Positions 22,303-33,350 of a DNA stretch of 64,000 bases are shown piece by piece. Positions within the stretch are counted from its first letter, which is position 1; each line of letters starts with the position of its first letter. Made by a program: the position numbers and the translations under genes. Source of the DNA: Berberis thunbergii. Its lineage: Eukaryota; Streptophyta; Magnoliopsida; Ranunculales; Berberidaceae. The notes beneath the pieces are model-generated. The model did no database searches. It saw nothing but the letters and a program-made list of their open reading frames with translations, and was not told the DNA's origin. The stretch is from positions 558,001-622,000 of the forward strand of contig QNQO01005785.1 in assembly GCA_003290165.1 (NCBI GenBank). The letters are read 5' to 3'.

Positions 22303-24580
22303 CTAGTCATCAAGCAACAACATGCTATGGTGGTGGGTCAATGTGTTGGGGAAGAAAAGTGGTGAAGAATCTCTTTCTACTTTTCCTTCCCAGACTTTAA
22401 CTTTGTTCATCTTCTCTTCACACCAATGTAACTGTTGTTCACTGATTTCGTGCATTCTTAGAACCCTCGACACCACTTTCAGATCTATTAAACACATCAG
22501 TGTCTCCATCTCATCTCCCTCCTTCATTTTCGGTTTTCTGAACCATTTTCTTGATCTGTAGACATCTTTGAGAATCCTCTGTTTCTGCAAAATCAATTTT
22601 TGCTATAGTGAGTTGGGATTTATTTTATGACAAAGTTGATGAGACAGAAATAAACTTGACATGATACTTACTTTTTTGTTAGTTTTCTTCATTAAGTTAA
22701 GAAGGAACGGATGAACTGAGCTTCTATGTTTCTTGTTGAAAAAGGCTTTAAAGGTCTCGCAGGGCCTCTCCCTTTCCGCCTTGAGAAAATTCATGAATGT
22801 TTGAATCGCGTCTTCCATTATTCTAAGAAACTTGATTGATGAGATCATGGTATTTCGACCTTTGTTTTTGTCGTCGTCCTCCGAACCTTAAGAAACCAAC
22901 AAAAAAGAGAAGAAAAATTAAAAAATCAAATACCAACATAGTAGTAATTAGAATTAAATAACCACTAAAGAAAGTTGTATTAGAGGATAAAGGAAATTCT
23001 TCAACCATACTTGACTTGTACTAATTAACAATGAATGACGAAAAAGTGTTTGTTTAGTGAATATATACCTATGAACTCAGGAACTTGAAGTAGTTTTGGA
23101 GCTGAGTTCCTCATCCGAGCATAAACTTCAGGTCTCCGACCACGCTCATATGGTTCATTCTCGATAAAGCGTTGTAATAGAACCTGAAATTGTTGAAACT
23201 GCTGAGCAATTTGACCAGGACATCCAGGGTCTTCCTCTGTTCGTGAAGCTCTTAGCAGCTTGAAATTCTTGTAGTTCCAATTAAGAGCTTCCCATGTCAA
23301 GCATATCTGTGCCACGTAAGCAGTTTCTAGTTCATGATCTGGGTTCCTACGAAACTCAGATGGTTGTGTTCTTGTTATTTTATGCACAATTCTCTGTGAA
23401 ACGGATCTTGGGCGAACATCTATGGCCCTAAACGATTCTGAAAAAAAGGGTGTCGTTAGCCTCTAAACAAATCGCAAATAAGGAATGAAAGAATGAGCAA
23501 GTGAGTCACCTGTTTCAATGAGCTTCTGTGCACTAAATCGGTCAAAAAACATCATCTCTTCATCATATTTTCTGAACAATGTACATGACTCCCAAGTTGG
23601 GCAGCTCCTCCTGGATGAAGAAGAGAATGGATCATCAGTTCCGGAATCTCTGTAATTTAAGGAGCTTCTCCATTCTGAAGAACTCTTGGAGGTTGATTCA
23701 TCTGTAAACAAGTCTTGAAAATGATCCTCCCTGACACTCTCCTTAAATTGCAACTTTTTTGGTTCCAAAACCAAAAATTTCCCATCTTCAGAAATATTGG
23801 TCTCTACAGTCTGGTGGTCAGCTTCTTCACCATCACATTCTTTTGAAGCAAAATTATAATATATTAGTTTCTAGAGCAAAGCCAAAATTACAGAATCTGT
23901 AACATGGAGAAGACAAATTATGATTCATACCGTCCAATGTAACATTTTCGACTATGGGGCCATCTTGATGTTGATATGTTCTTATAGACGCGGTGACCTC
24001 TTCTTCCTCTGGTTCTTCTTCTGCTATTGCCATTTCAGTGGAATTTTCATCCTCCTCAGTGGATTCTTCTTCCGATACGTAGTCTTCAACATGTCCAGAC
24101 CTAGAAACTTGCTGACTATGCACAACATGGCGCTCAGCAACAAAGACTTCTCTAGGTTCTTCGTACGCAGGCTCCTTCATGCAGTTGTCTTCAAGTGGAA
24201 CTTGATCACTCTGGGTAGTTTGCATAGGCAAAAGGGACGGAGCTTCTCTATCATAACTGATATCCGCAACCAAGTCTTCTTCTGTGAGCACATCAAAGAA
24301 GAACCAAGGTGGTTCAACGGAAACTTGTTCACATCCATCATCATTAGTACTGCAACATAAGAGAGTCACAAAGATTTAAGAGACGAAATCAGAGAAGATT
24401 GAAACCAAGTTTGCAATAGGAAGAGAAGTAATAATACCGTTTGAAGTTTGTTTTTAGGCAAACATAATGAATGAACTTGGCCAGCAAGAAGGAGAGAGAG
24501 TTGAAGAAAAGGTTGAGAAGATGGAAGGAGGTTGGGCAATTGAAGAAGGATACTATCATGGTTTCTTTTGACAATGGCAT
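22303..24580 (-). CDS. DUF1666 family protein, six exons, 585 aa
   Basis: Minus-strand exons 24580-24438, 24349-23931, 23839-23510, 23437-23069, 22886-22672 and 22584-22303 join in frame through GT..AG introns. Together they total 1758 nt including the stop (TAG). The N-terminus (MPLSKETMIVSFFNCP) has a hydrophobic stretch rich in Leu and Phe, then a long acidic middle (SEEESTEEDENSTEM, EEEPEEEEV). The C-terminal half carries the conserved family core: PDHELETAYVAQICLTWEAL, LRASRTEEDPGCPGQI, LLQRFIENEPYERGRRPEVY and KDVYRSRKWFRKPK. The molecular function of DUF1666 plant proteins is not known to me. Frame, splice sites and length all look intact. Confidence 0.85.
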
Positions 24581-26159
24581 TTGGTTACTGTTGGGAGTTG
24601 GCTCCTAACAAGTCTCCCAGCACCCACACAAAGCTCGCTTAGACAAAAGTGTGTGAATCAATAAAATCTTTTGATGGCCTAAAAACTCACTCATCTTGAT
24701 TCCATGTCAATATCTACTTGTTTAATCAAAAGAGAGAGCTAACTAACTAGTAATCAACCTGGACTCCCTTTTCAATCTCCAAGCAAGGCCCTCTGCAGCA
24801 GTGGGGCACCACTAATAGACATGGGGAATCACCTTACGAGTATCGACTTTAACTCAAAACCACCCATGAAAGCAAGGGATGCAGAATACTAGCACAATAG
24901 GAAGGAGTGTGCATTGGAACTCCTTGAACTTGTACAACATCATTTTATATTTGACGAGTTTCCATGAATAAGCAAAAAGCTATCTTCATAAAATTACGTC
25001 CTTTCTTTAAAGTACATGGTCCAACATTACCTCATCTAATCATTTATTAGCTAATATTACAATATTTGTACGTTTTTATTAACAAGGTACAACCATTTCT
25101 GGGATTCATCACATTTGATGATACAATGTAAAGCATTCACTTTTGGTAGAACTTTACAGTCAGCAGATGCGTATACCACCAAACCAGAGGATAAAAGCTT
25201 ATGATCAACCGCAGTATAGTTTGATCATCTGCACCAGAGAACACAGGTTTTGTTGCACAAGCAGGAATACTAGACACTTTACGCCACATTATAGTGATTA
25301 ATGTGACTTTTTTTTGGTGGTATATCTAATTAGACATGTCTGATTATCGATTTTTAGTGGTATATCTAATTAGACCACTCGGCAGATGGGGTATGTCTGA
25401 AAATCTCTTTGACGATTTTAATGTTTTTCTCATCTTAATATTCTTTACCTAGAAAGATATGATTAGCTTAAGGATGATCCTCATAATGTAGATCACTGAC
25501 ACAAAAAACTGGACCGATTCCAATGCTATTAGTCTTACCTGTGTTTAAAGGGGAAAAACAAATCATGGGGAATGTACAGAGATGCAAAGAGAAGTTGGAA
25601 CTTGAGGTTGTATGTAACGTTGAACGTTTCTCGAAATCATGAAATATATATTTATATATATACTATAGGACACGATAGTTCCCCACCATAAAACTCAACA
25701 TAGTCAACATGGATTTAGTTTGCTTTTCTCATTCTCTCGTCTCTCCTACTGTTTTTTTTTTAATCTTTTCCATGATTTCTTTTATAATATTGTCCTTCAT
25801 GAAAGGGAAGATCCCAACATCCTTTCATACCACAAAACCATAAAGATCATTTGTATAAACTCCATACATTATGTCTTTGAAATGTAGATCCACCTTTTAT
25901 ATCATAGGACCCCAATGCCAACTTGTTTTCCTAAATCATGTCGCATAACTTATATTGAAATTTTGGATTTCATCAAACCTGCTTATCACCTCTGTAATTT
26001 AAGTCAAGTACAACAGACTACAACATTGTTAAAAGGAACCATCCTACACTCAGTTACACTGATCTCCATTCACATAACAACATTGGAAAAAGTTTCTTGG
26101 TGTTGTTCGGCAACATCCTCCAATGATTTTAGCTATTGAATCGTGCCATCTTGTTACAA
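24581..26159. other. Intergenic, upstream of DUF1666 gene
   Basis: No gene seen. A short duplicated segment gtggtatatctaattagac occurs near 25317 and 25359. The DUF1666 promoter should lie at the left end, but I cannot fix a start site. Confidence 0.4.
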
Positions 26160-26162
26160 AGA

Positions 26163-26473
26163 CATTACATCAAATTGGCATTTTTGTAACAACCCCCAAA
26201 ACAGTATCACTTTTGAAGTGTAACAATCTACTTAACAATTTTACACATTTTCACAAATAAAATGATACAATATAATTGTATCATCATGAAAAGTATAGTT
26301 ATAAAAGTGATACTATTAATGGTGATCTAACTTATTGTATCATTTTTTTTTGTTACTGTTATTCATTTTTTTTACTAAATTTAGTTTTGACTTGAAATTG
26401 TTTGGTAGATTGTAACATCTCAAAAGTGATATTGTTTTGAGAGTTGTTATAAAAGTGCCAATTTAGTGTAGTG
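26163..26473. mobile_element. CACTA-type MITE, 311 bp
   Basis: Right end TTTAGTGTAGTG is the inverse of CACTACACTAAA; left end is the decayed cattacatcaaattggcat. Long inverted ends continue inwards (ggcatttttgtaacaa). A perfect 3-bp duplication AGA flanks it (26160-26162 and 26474-26476), as expected for CACTA elements. A sister copy is at 43713-44022. Confidence 0.75.
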
Positions 26474-27016
26474 AGAGTTTGAACTTGTCATCATCGAAAC
26501 ATTCAGATGGCTGCAAAAATCCGGTTTTTAGCATAAAATTAGATAAGAAAAAGAAACTATGTAATGGTTGTTATTCATAAGCCATTTTTAGCACACTTCC
26601 CAATAGACAGCTATGACCTTCTCAGTTAACTAAGGGAAAATAAAAGCAGAACAAGGAATGTGTTACTAGTGCTAAAGTTTCAAACATGAATCAAATTTGC
26701 ATATCGACATAGTATCAAGTTTATGAATTACCTCTTTAAACTAGCGGATGAGAGTCTCCATGAAGTTTATTATGTCTAGGACTCTTTGAAGCTCTCTCCT
26801 GAGGGGGCAAGTTCACCATCGACAGAACCGAAACAGATCCAAGAGGGAGTTTGGACATTTTCTTCTTCAAGAAGCTGGACACAGGCCTGTAGACAGCAAT
26901 TACATTTCATTATTTCTGTATAATATGTAGTGGGAAAATTAGTAAAGCTTAGCAGTCATATGGCGAACCTGAGCTTCAAGTTTATTATATATTGTCTCAA
27001 AGGCTAACAAGTCAAA

Positions 27017-27668
27017 CTTTTTTTTTGAAGGCGCGCGAGGGTGTATATGGGCTCCCCAGACCACAAAAAGAGGAATTTTATCAGTTACATGCGAATATAT
27101 TTCCTACCTCTAGCATCATCATAAATAATTTTCTTAACATCTTCCGCAAAAGAGCTCAGAGTAATCTTTATATATTCATTATTTGGTAACAGCTTTGCCA
27201 ACTTGTCCGCCACTTGGTTTGTTTCCCTGACTGTATGCATTATCTTGCATTCCACAAAGAGCCCAATTGCTCTTTTGATTCGCCTGGCTGTGTGTCTAGC
27301 TTCCCTTGGAGGAGCTTTAGTGGTCGTTAGATACGTGAACACATTATGTGAGTCCATGAACAACTCTACTCTTTGCAGCCCATACTGTTGAGCTAGCTTG
27401 ATTCCTAGCTCAACACCCTGCATTTCATGAAGGATTACTGAGTTACCCACCTGAGTCCCTGCAGCTGCTGCTACCACCTGCCCTTGGTGGTCTCGAATGA
27501 TCGCTCTATAGCAACCTCTATCGCCTGCTAATGAGACATCCTAATCGATCTTATACCAGCCAATTTCAGGTTTCCTCCACACATGAAAGCTACCTGTTTT
27601 ATGATAGTATTCAACCCCTACTCTCCATTTATCAAAAAACCTCCTGCTGTCAGCACCATCTTCTGAAC
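27017..27668 (-). mobile_element. LINE 3' fragment (RNase H end) inserted in HMT exon
   Basis: Minus strand reads RRFFDKWRVGVEYYHKTGSF, WRKPEIGWYKID, a TAG stop, then DVSLAGDRGCYRAIIRDHQG, LHEMQGVELGIKLAQQYGLQ, VELFMDSHNVFTYL and TNQVADKLAKL. This is the RVT_3 RNase H domain of a plant L1. It ends in a short A-tail (T9 on the plus strand, about 27018-27026). The HMT reading resumes directly on each side. I could not define the target duplication. Confidence 0.75.
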
Positions 27669-29407
27669 CTGCATCCACAAGGACTTGCACTCGGCGTCTA
27701 TGGAAATCCTTCAGATCCAAGGTCACATCGGGTCCATAATTTCCGCTGCATGCATAACAGAAGCGAATTCAAGGTCAGACGCATTGGAGCAGGCAAAGTT
27801 AATGATGTAATAAGTAACAGATGTAAAAGTTAACTTATCACTTTGATAAAGTTCCTGGTATTTATGAATCCAAATATGTTAAAGATCAATAGTCACCTGT
27901 ATTCTGAACAATCGGCAAGATAAGCTCCATAGCTTCCAATTGAAGCTGCCACTAAAGCACTATTGTAACTATGTTAAGGAATCTTTTCCATGGTTTCCCG
28001 GAAAGTATCACGGGATTCACGAGCCAACTTAACACTTATTTGGAGTAATCTTTCTGCTTCTTCAATAGATAAGGACAAAAATCCAGGGATTGTTGCCTGT
28101 AGAAAAACAAACAAATTTCTCGCCCTCATTGCGCTATATGAAACCCACTGTACGTAATTGTTAATACGGCTACACTTTTTTTTGTATAGTACAAGTCAAG
28201 TACAATTGCAGAGTGAGACTCGTTACTCATTTATCCAACAAACTGTTTAGTTTCAATCAATGCATTCATGGGAAGTTAATATTGTTTCTCTTTACATATC
28301 AAGAAGGTCAATGTTGCAAACATTATAAAGGTCTTGTTTTGCTCGTCTTGTTTGTATATGATGCATATAGAGTTTCATAGTAGTAACTAAAACAAAATCA
28401 TTCCCCAATAATGTGAAATAAAAACTTAAATAATGACTAGAAAACGAGGTTGGTCTACTTACCATATGTTCTAATTTGAAAGACTGTCTTAGAAAAGAAG
28501 TTATGTTTGGTTTACATTATGAGTAGCTTTTCCCTCAAGGTTATAGCATACAATATCTTACACAATCTTAATGATTGTATAACATAAACTCAATGGGGTG
28601 ATAGTTTATAATCTATAACTTAACATTTGAGATAATCATTTGTGATTTGTCCCCCGGTAATTTAATTCAGTATGACCCATGCTGTTCAAGTACATCAAAC
28701 AACAACATCATTCAGAAAAGACTTGAGGGGTATTTGCTTAGCCTCTGAGGTGGCCGCCCCTTAGCTTCTAGTTTAGGGTTTAGGTTAAAAGGTTCCTCCA
28801 CCTCTGGTTTTGGTTAGAAATTCCTCTACTAACTATCCTTTTTTTTTATATGACACGACTATATTTTAGGGACCACTAATGTGAGTAGTCTATCATGAGT
28901 AAAATAGTTATTTAAGTATTCATTAGGCTTTAACTATAGCCTAAACAAACATTTTCAAACCCGTTAGACCTCCAACTCAAACAACAAAGCCTTAATCAAC
29001 AGCATCAGCCTTGTCATAAATCATTTCATTTCAGAATAGACGGGCATATATACCACATACAACATGAGGACCAAATGAAATCGAGTGACCAGAAAAATCT
29101 GCAACAGAGACAGTATACAATGATGCATCCTTTGACTAGCAAGGTATTACCCATGATTCCTAACCGACATAATTGCCCTTATTTGCTGATAAAAAAAAAA
29201 CAATAATGCTTTCTGTCATCATTTTGTGAGTTATCATGAACAATATGGCTTTGTAATGTTCAAAATTTAAAGCATATTATACCTGGTAGGAAGAAGTGAC
29301 TAGTGTGTTTGCTCGAGCCTCCAAATACTCCATATGAACCTAATAACATACATTTACGAAATTTCGGTCTCAATCAAATTAAACATCAAAATGAAGACAT
29401 TATTTCT

Positions 29408-29480
29408 AGAAATGGCACTCCACAATGGATCGTTGATCTTTAATCAAAGAAATGGCACTCCACAATGGATCATTGATCTT
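29408..29480. repeat. 40-bp period tandem duplication in HMT exon 1
   Basis: A 33-bp segment beginning agaaatggcactccacaatg occurs at 29408-29440 and 29448-29480 with one mismatch. The 40-nt period is not a multiple of three, so it shifts the HMT frame after the first INDPLWSAIS. Confidence 0.85.
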
Positions 29481-29615
29481 GGCATGGTGCTTCTCAAGCT
29501 GTGGAGCAAAACCTCCATCCAACACCAAGCATCCTCCTTTGGCCTTGTTGATTGCCTCTTCCAACAATGCAGTGGCTGCTCCTGCTGCTGTTCTGTTCCT
29601 ATTTCCTGCACCCAT

Positions 29616-30593
29616 TTCTTCATCTCTTACAATGAAAAAAAAATGAAAATGAAAATAATAAAATGGTTGACAATGAGCAGAGATTTAAGTATTTAAAGCC
29701 CAGGGAGGGTTTATTAGGGATGAATAAGTCTCACAGAATGCAAGTTGAACGTAGACCAAATACTACAAATGAGATGCGTTGGTGGGTATGAAAGGAAACA
29801 ATAAAGAATGGGTTGGTATTGAATTTGGACGTGATGACATTCAAACTTCACTACCATTCCCTCCCACTCCCAACCCCTTCACACTGACTGACTTCAACGA
29901 GACTCAATTGGTATGTATTTGTGAAGGCATCTCCACGTCGTACCTTATCACACTACTTGGTTTCCTCCTCAAGACCATGTTTTGGTGTTTCAATGAGAAG
30001 AAGACATGCAGGCCACATGACATGCTTATTACCACGTGTTACAGTCACCACCATCATCGAGCCCCCGGGGTTGTTGGAAGAAGGATTACAATGCTTTTAT
30101 GTCAACTGCCAAGGGACGTTATTATTCTAACAATCACTAGTCTCATCCCGCTTCAGTATCCATTGAATTCTTTCTTCTTCTATATCTGTTGTCTTTGTTT
30201 AAGGTTTACCAACAACTTAAAACACTCCTAGAAGCAAAATTATAGTTCAAGATTGGAATTCCTGTGGTTGAAGAACATACATACAACCTTGTAAACTTTG
30301 AAAGGGGACAATGTTATCTCACCTCATATTTTTTATGTTGATCTCTTCTGTGATCGTTTGGTCCTCGTAGTTATGTGAAGTTCAAGAAAGGTTGTGGTGA
30401 GAGAAAGTAAACAAGGCTGGAAGTTGTGGTTATGTAGTTTGAAGAGGAATCAACCTCCCCATTACTGTCAAACCGAATTAGGGAAAAATTGGCCATCGAT
30501 TGAGTTCAATTCTAAACCATCAAGGTGTTGAAATGGGAGTGGAACATGTTATTTGAAGTCAACTTGCTCAAGCTCATGACTCTTGGATGCCCT
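29616..30593. other. Upstream of HMT pseudogene; no gene seen
   Basis: An open 150-codon plus-strand frame at 29779-30231 has no recognisable domain and low-complexity composition, so I do not call it a gene. Confidence 0.4.
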
Positions 30594-30796
30594 TGTAAAT
30601 AATTGTATTGAAATATTATTGTATTGTAATATTATTGAATAGAATAACTCTGACCGTAGAGATAAGAAACCTAAGACTTTTATTCTATTCTAAATTTCCT
30701 AACCTATTATGTAACATTTTCCTATTTTGTAACATAGACTTCTATTTTGTAAGACTCTCCTATTTTGTAACATAGGTAGATTTCTATTCTTTAACA
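30594..30796 (-). repeat. 3' LTR of the copia-like element
   Basis: 203 bp on the left side. Shares tgtaa starts and ttctattctttaac ends with the right LTR, with several indels between them. Confidence 0.65.
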
Positions 30797-31219
30797 CCCC
30801 CGGCAAGCTGGACATGTAGATGCAGACGAAATGTGCAGCTTGGAATAAACTTTGAAGTCTTATTTGGTGATGAAATCATTACTGGTTATCGAATTTTGGA
30901 AAATTAGTGACCAAAGATGGTGGGTGTGAATAGCGGAGTGAAAGAGATTCAAATTTTTTTTTCCCCTCATTTTCTTCTTCTTCTTTGTTTCTTCCTTGCT
31001 GTGCGATCTGATCGAACTTGTGACAGGGAGAACGAGAGAAAGATCGCGTAGTCTACATCAGTCTAGGTATTGTTGTTGTGTGCACCAAATAGAGACATTG
31101 TTGTTGTTTTTTGTTGAGTTGAGTAAAACTCATGATGCAAATAGCCCAGAGCTTTATATCAATTTGAAGAAATTATTTCCTTTTTTTTTCTTCTGGGACT
31201 TGGGCTTTGAGAGCCATAG

Positions 31220-31474
31220 TCATATCTCTTCTTCTTCTGGAACTTGGGCTTTGAGAGTCATGGTCAGATCTCTACTCCATATGTTGTAATTGGTAGGAGT
31301 AAGTGACTGTGAAACAAGAGCCACCCCCGATATATGGTGAAGTGGTGGTGTTTGAACCACTGCTTTGTATTGTCGCTCATGGTGACGGCAGCTACGTACA
31401 GATAATAAATTGAAGAAGAACATGAGGTCACCATTGAAGAAGATGTGGGGCAAAACACTATTGAAGAAGAACAT
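31220..31474 (-). pseudogene. Copia gag N-terminal segment
   Basis: Minus strand reads ISGVALVSQSLTPTNYNIWS then RDLTMTLKAQ. This matches the conserved 'HPGxxLVSxxLxGxNYxxWSRAMxxALxAK' start of plant copia gag proteins. It then runs into a Glu-rich stretch and a locally duplicated segment near 31196-31266. There is no intact gag. Confidence 0.6.
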
Positions 31475-31561
31475 GAGGTCACCACAATACAGCCTCCCAC
31501 GAAATATGTTCCTCGAAGGTCTTCTCGAAGCAAGAAGACAAATCCTAAATTCAGGTAACTG

Positions 31562-31966
31562 ATGATGATAATACAGGTAGAATGCAAATGCTTATTAGAA
31601 CCTTGTAGGGATGCTAGATTAACGCTAGCATTCAATGGTTTCTATATCATGATTCATTGTGCTTTGATTCTTTACGACGACTTCTCATACATCTTGGGGC
31701 TCACATTAGGTATAAATCAGGTCATGAGAGTGCTTAAAGGATTGATTGGTAATTACAAGAAAGAAAAGTTATGGCAAGTCTATCATGCAACCACTTTAGT
31801 AGCAGAACACTTTGCAAGGTTACTCCCTAACCTGGAGACGGTGAATCTAGAACTAATTAAGTTCTTTGTTGAAGTTTTTAAGCAAGTTTATTATTTTGTA
31901 GATGATGAAATGAGTGAACGTATGAGCGATTATAAACTTTATCATCACTTTTTTTTATTAATATAA
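31562..31966 (+). CDS. Unassigned 134-codon plus-strand frame inside the retroelement
   Basis: The frame includes GLTLGINQVMRVLKGLIGNY, KEKLWQVYHATTLVAEHFAR and FFVEVFKQVYYFVDDEMSER. Composition is balanced and helix-like rather than low complexity. It lies opposite to the captured RPT5 and dynamin fragments. I do not recognise the family. It may be a third captured exon or chance; an Arg/Ser/Lys-rich frame (RRSSRSKKTNPK) ends just before it at about 31555. Confidence 0.3.
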   Translation: MMIIQVECKCLLEPCRDARLTLAFNGFYIMIHCALILYDDFSYILGLTLGINQVMRVLKGLIGNYKKEKLWQVYHATTLVAEHFARLLPNLETVNLELIKFFVEVFKQVYYFVDDEMSERMSDYKLYHHFFLLI

Positions 31967-32215
31967 GTTCGGGGATCCTAAAAACCCCAACTCGCTTTCC
32001 AAAAAAAAACTACGTAGTGTACTGGTGGCTTTGACTGAACCTTAAGTGCTAATAGCCGGATCATTTAAAATAAGTTTTTTTGTGGTTCTGAGTAAATCTT
32101 GGGGTGCCAATAGCGCGAAGAGTTTTAAAACTTCTTTTCCTTTCTTTTTGAGGGATTTGTCTTCTCTGCCATGGGTGCAGCCAGCCGCCACTACCGTCGC
32201 ACCCATGGTAGGGCT

Positions 32216-32389
32216 TCAACGGGGAAGAAAGTCTCTGCCAACTAAAGCTTCAAGAACGCTCGACTTCCCGCTGCTTTGGCTCCCAACAACGACCACTTGG
32301 GGCAATTTGATCTCAGACAAGTTGCTGAAAGGGGCGAAGATGTCTTGAAGCTTGTTGACGAGTGGAATCATTGAAGAGCCGATCGGTGT
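32216..32389 (-). pseudogene. Captured dynamin-related GTPase N-terminal fragment
   Basis: 57 codons then a stop. Reads [38 protein letters not shown] and LVGRDFLPR. The [10 protein letters not shown]-loop and LVGRDFLPR segment are diagnostic of plant dynamin-related proteins (DRP3/DRP1 type). The usual continuation into the switch I region is absent; TGA follows directly. It sits immediately downstream (minus strand) of the RPT5 fragment. Confidence 0.8.
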
Positions 32390-32393
32390 TTGA

Positions 32394-32728
32394 TCAGTCT
32401 TTGTGAGTGAGAGAAGTTATGGGGTTTCTTTGTTCATTTTTAGTTCCTTCTTCCTTCTCAGTCTCAGCTTCAGAATTCATTTCCAAAATCTCAACTATGT
32501 TCCCAACCAAGTAAGGAAGTTGCTTGTTGAGCTTAAATTTCTCTTGGTTCTCCTTGATCTTCTCTTTATACGATTCTAATTCAAGATTCGTTTTTTGCAA
32601 TTCCTCCTTTAGTATCCGAACTTCATTGTCGAGAAGGCGAGATGCCCTGACCTGTCGTCCGTGGACATCGACGCGAGTGGATCGTCTTCTGCAGAGAGGA
32701 TGTTGTCCTCCATCATCGCTGAAGCCAT
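32394..32728 (-). pseudogene. RPT5: Captured 26S proteasome ATPase RPT5 N-terminal fragment
   Basis: From an ATG at 32728 the minus strand reads [25 protein letters not shown], then after a one-base shift [40 protein letters not shown] and [16 protein letters not shown]. This is the N-terminal coiled coil and start of the OB domain of RPT5 (26S regulatory subunit 6A). The OB remainder and the AAA+ ATPase domain are missing; after the Glu-rich [10 protein letters not shown] the sequence departs from the family. Confidence 0.85.
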
Positions 32729-33108
32729 TGTTGAGTGATTAAGAGAGAAGTTGAAGAAGACGAGAGAAAAAACAAGAGAGATCTATTGTTGTTACAATTG
32801 TTGATGATTGTTGGATGATTGTGGTTGACAATCTGATGATGATTGAATTGATCTTGGCTGTTTCTGTGTAGGCTTTGCAATTGTTGAAAGATGATGGTTT
32901 TTTATGATGTTTTGATGGTGATGATAGCAGTGTTGATGGTGATGAGCAATTACTTTGTTTTAATTGCAGTGTTTGTGCGTGCGGAAGCTAACCAAGGCGA
33001 TGACCTGTGATTTGCAGTTGTGTTAGGTCACCAAAAAAGTGCTTGTGCGTGCGGAAGCCTAGGCGATGACTAGTGATTTGTAGATGTGTTAGGTCACCAA
33101 AGAAGCTT

Positions 33109-33122
33109 GCACTTTGATACCA
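33109..33122 (-). other. Primer-binding-like site of the copia-like element
   Basis: Minus strand tggtatcaaagtgc immediately follows the right LTR end (...ttttttaca). It matches the initiator-Met pattern TGGTATCA-AG with changes. Confidence 0.6.
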
Positions 33123-33350
33123 TGTAAAAAATTATATTATAATATCATTGAATATAATACAAATTTATAAGACTAACTCTGACTTAACCTCGTAGAGATA
33201 AAATATCTAGAAAACGTAAAACTCATATTGTATTTTGACTTTCCCAACATATTTTATAACATTTTTCTATTTTGTAACATAAGTAGACTTAGACTTCTAT
33301 TCTGTAACACTCTCCTATTTTATAACATAGTAGACTTCTATTCTTTAACG
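33123..33350 (-). repeat. 5' LTR of the copia-like element
   Basis: 228 bp on the right side, tgtaaaaaatt...ttctttaacg. Related to 30594-30796 with indels and many substitutions. Confidence 0.65.

Larger units (their letters stand above)
26740..29615 (-). pseudogene. HMT: Homocysteine S-methyltransferase (HMT-like) pseudogene
   Basis: Recognisable exons on the minus strand are 29615 to about 29409 (LVLDGGFAPQLEKH, INDPLWSA), 29339-29283 (VHMEYLEARANTLVTSSYQ), 28096-27897 (ATIPGFLSLSIEEAERLL, ALVAASIGSYGAYLADC), 27745 to about 27669 (GNYGPDVTLDLKDFHRRRVQ) resuming at about 27016-26969 (DLLAFETIYNKLEAQ), and 26886 to about 26740 (ACVQLLEEENVQTPSWICF, GELAPSGESFKES). The family transfers a methyl group from S-methylmethionine to homocysteine. 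Lesions: a 40-bp partial tandem duplication in exon 1, an in-frame TAA at about 27980, a LINE fragment inside one exon, and a one-base frameshift after SFKE. The C-terminal zinc-binding GGCC region is missing. It cannot make an active enzyme. Confidence 0.85.
30594..33350 (-). mobile_element. Copia-like LTR retroelement carrying host gene fragments
   Basis: Two direct repeats, 30594-30796 and 33123-33350, begin tgtaaa and end ttctttaac(a/g). They share blocks such as ctattttgtaacat and acttctattctgtaac. On the minus strand a tggtatcaaagtgc primer-binding-like site (33122-33109) follows the right LTR, and a G-rich tract (ttgccgggggtg) precedes the left one. Flanks gccct and gcctt match at 4 of 5. 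The 2.3-kb interior has a copia-type gag N-terminus, no pol, and fragments of RPT5 and a dynamin-like gene. LTRs are clearly diverged, so the element is old. Confidence 0.7.

Noticed and set aside
29779..30231. 150-codon plus-strand frame upstream of the HMT pseudogene
   Set aside because: No recognisable domain, no splice context, and composition like random AT-rich DNA.
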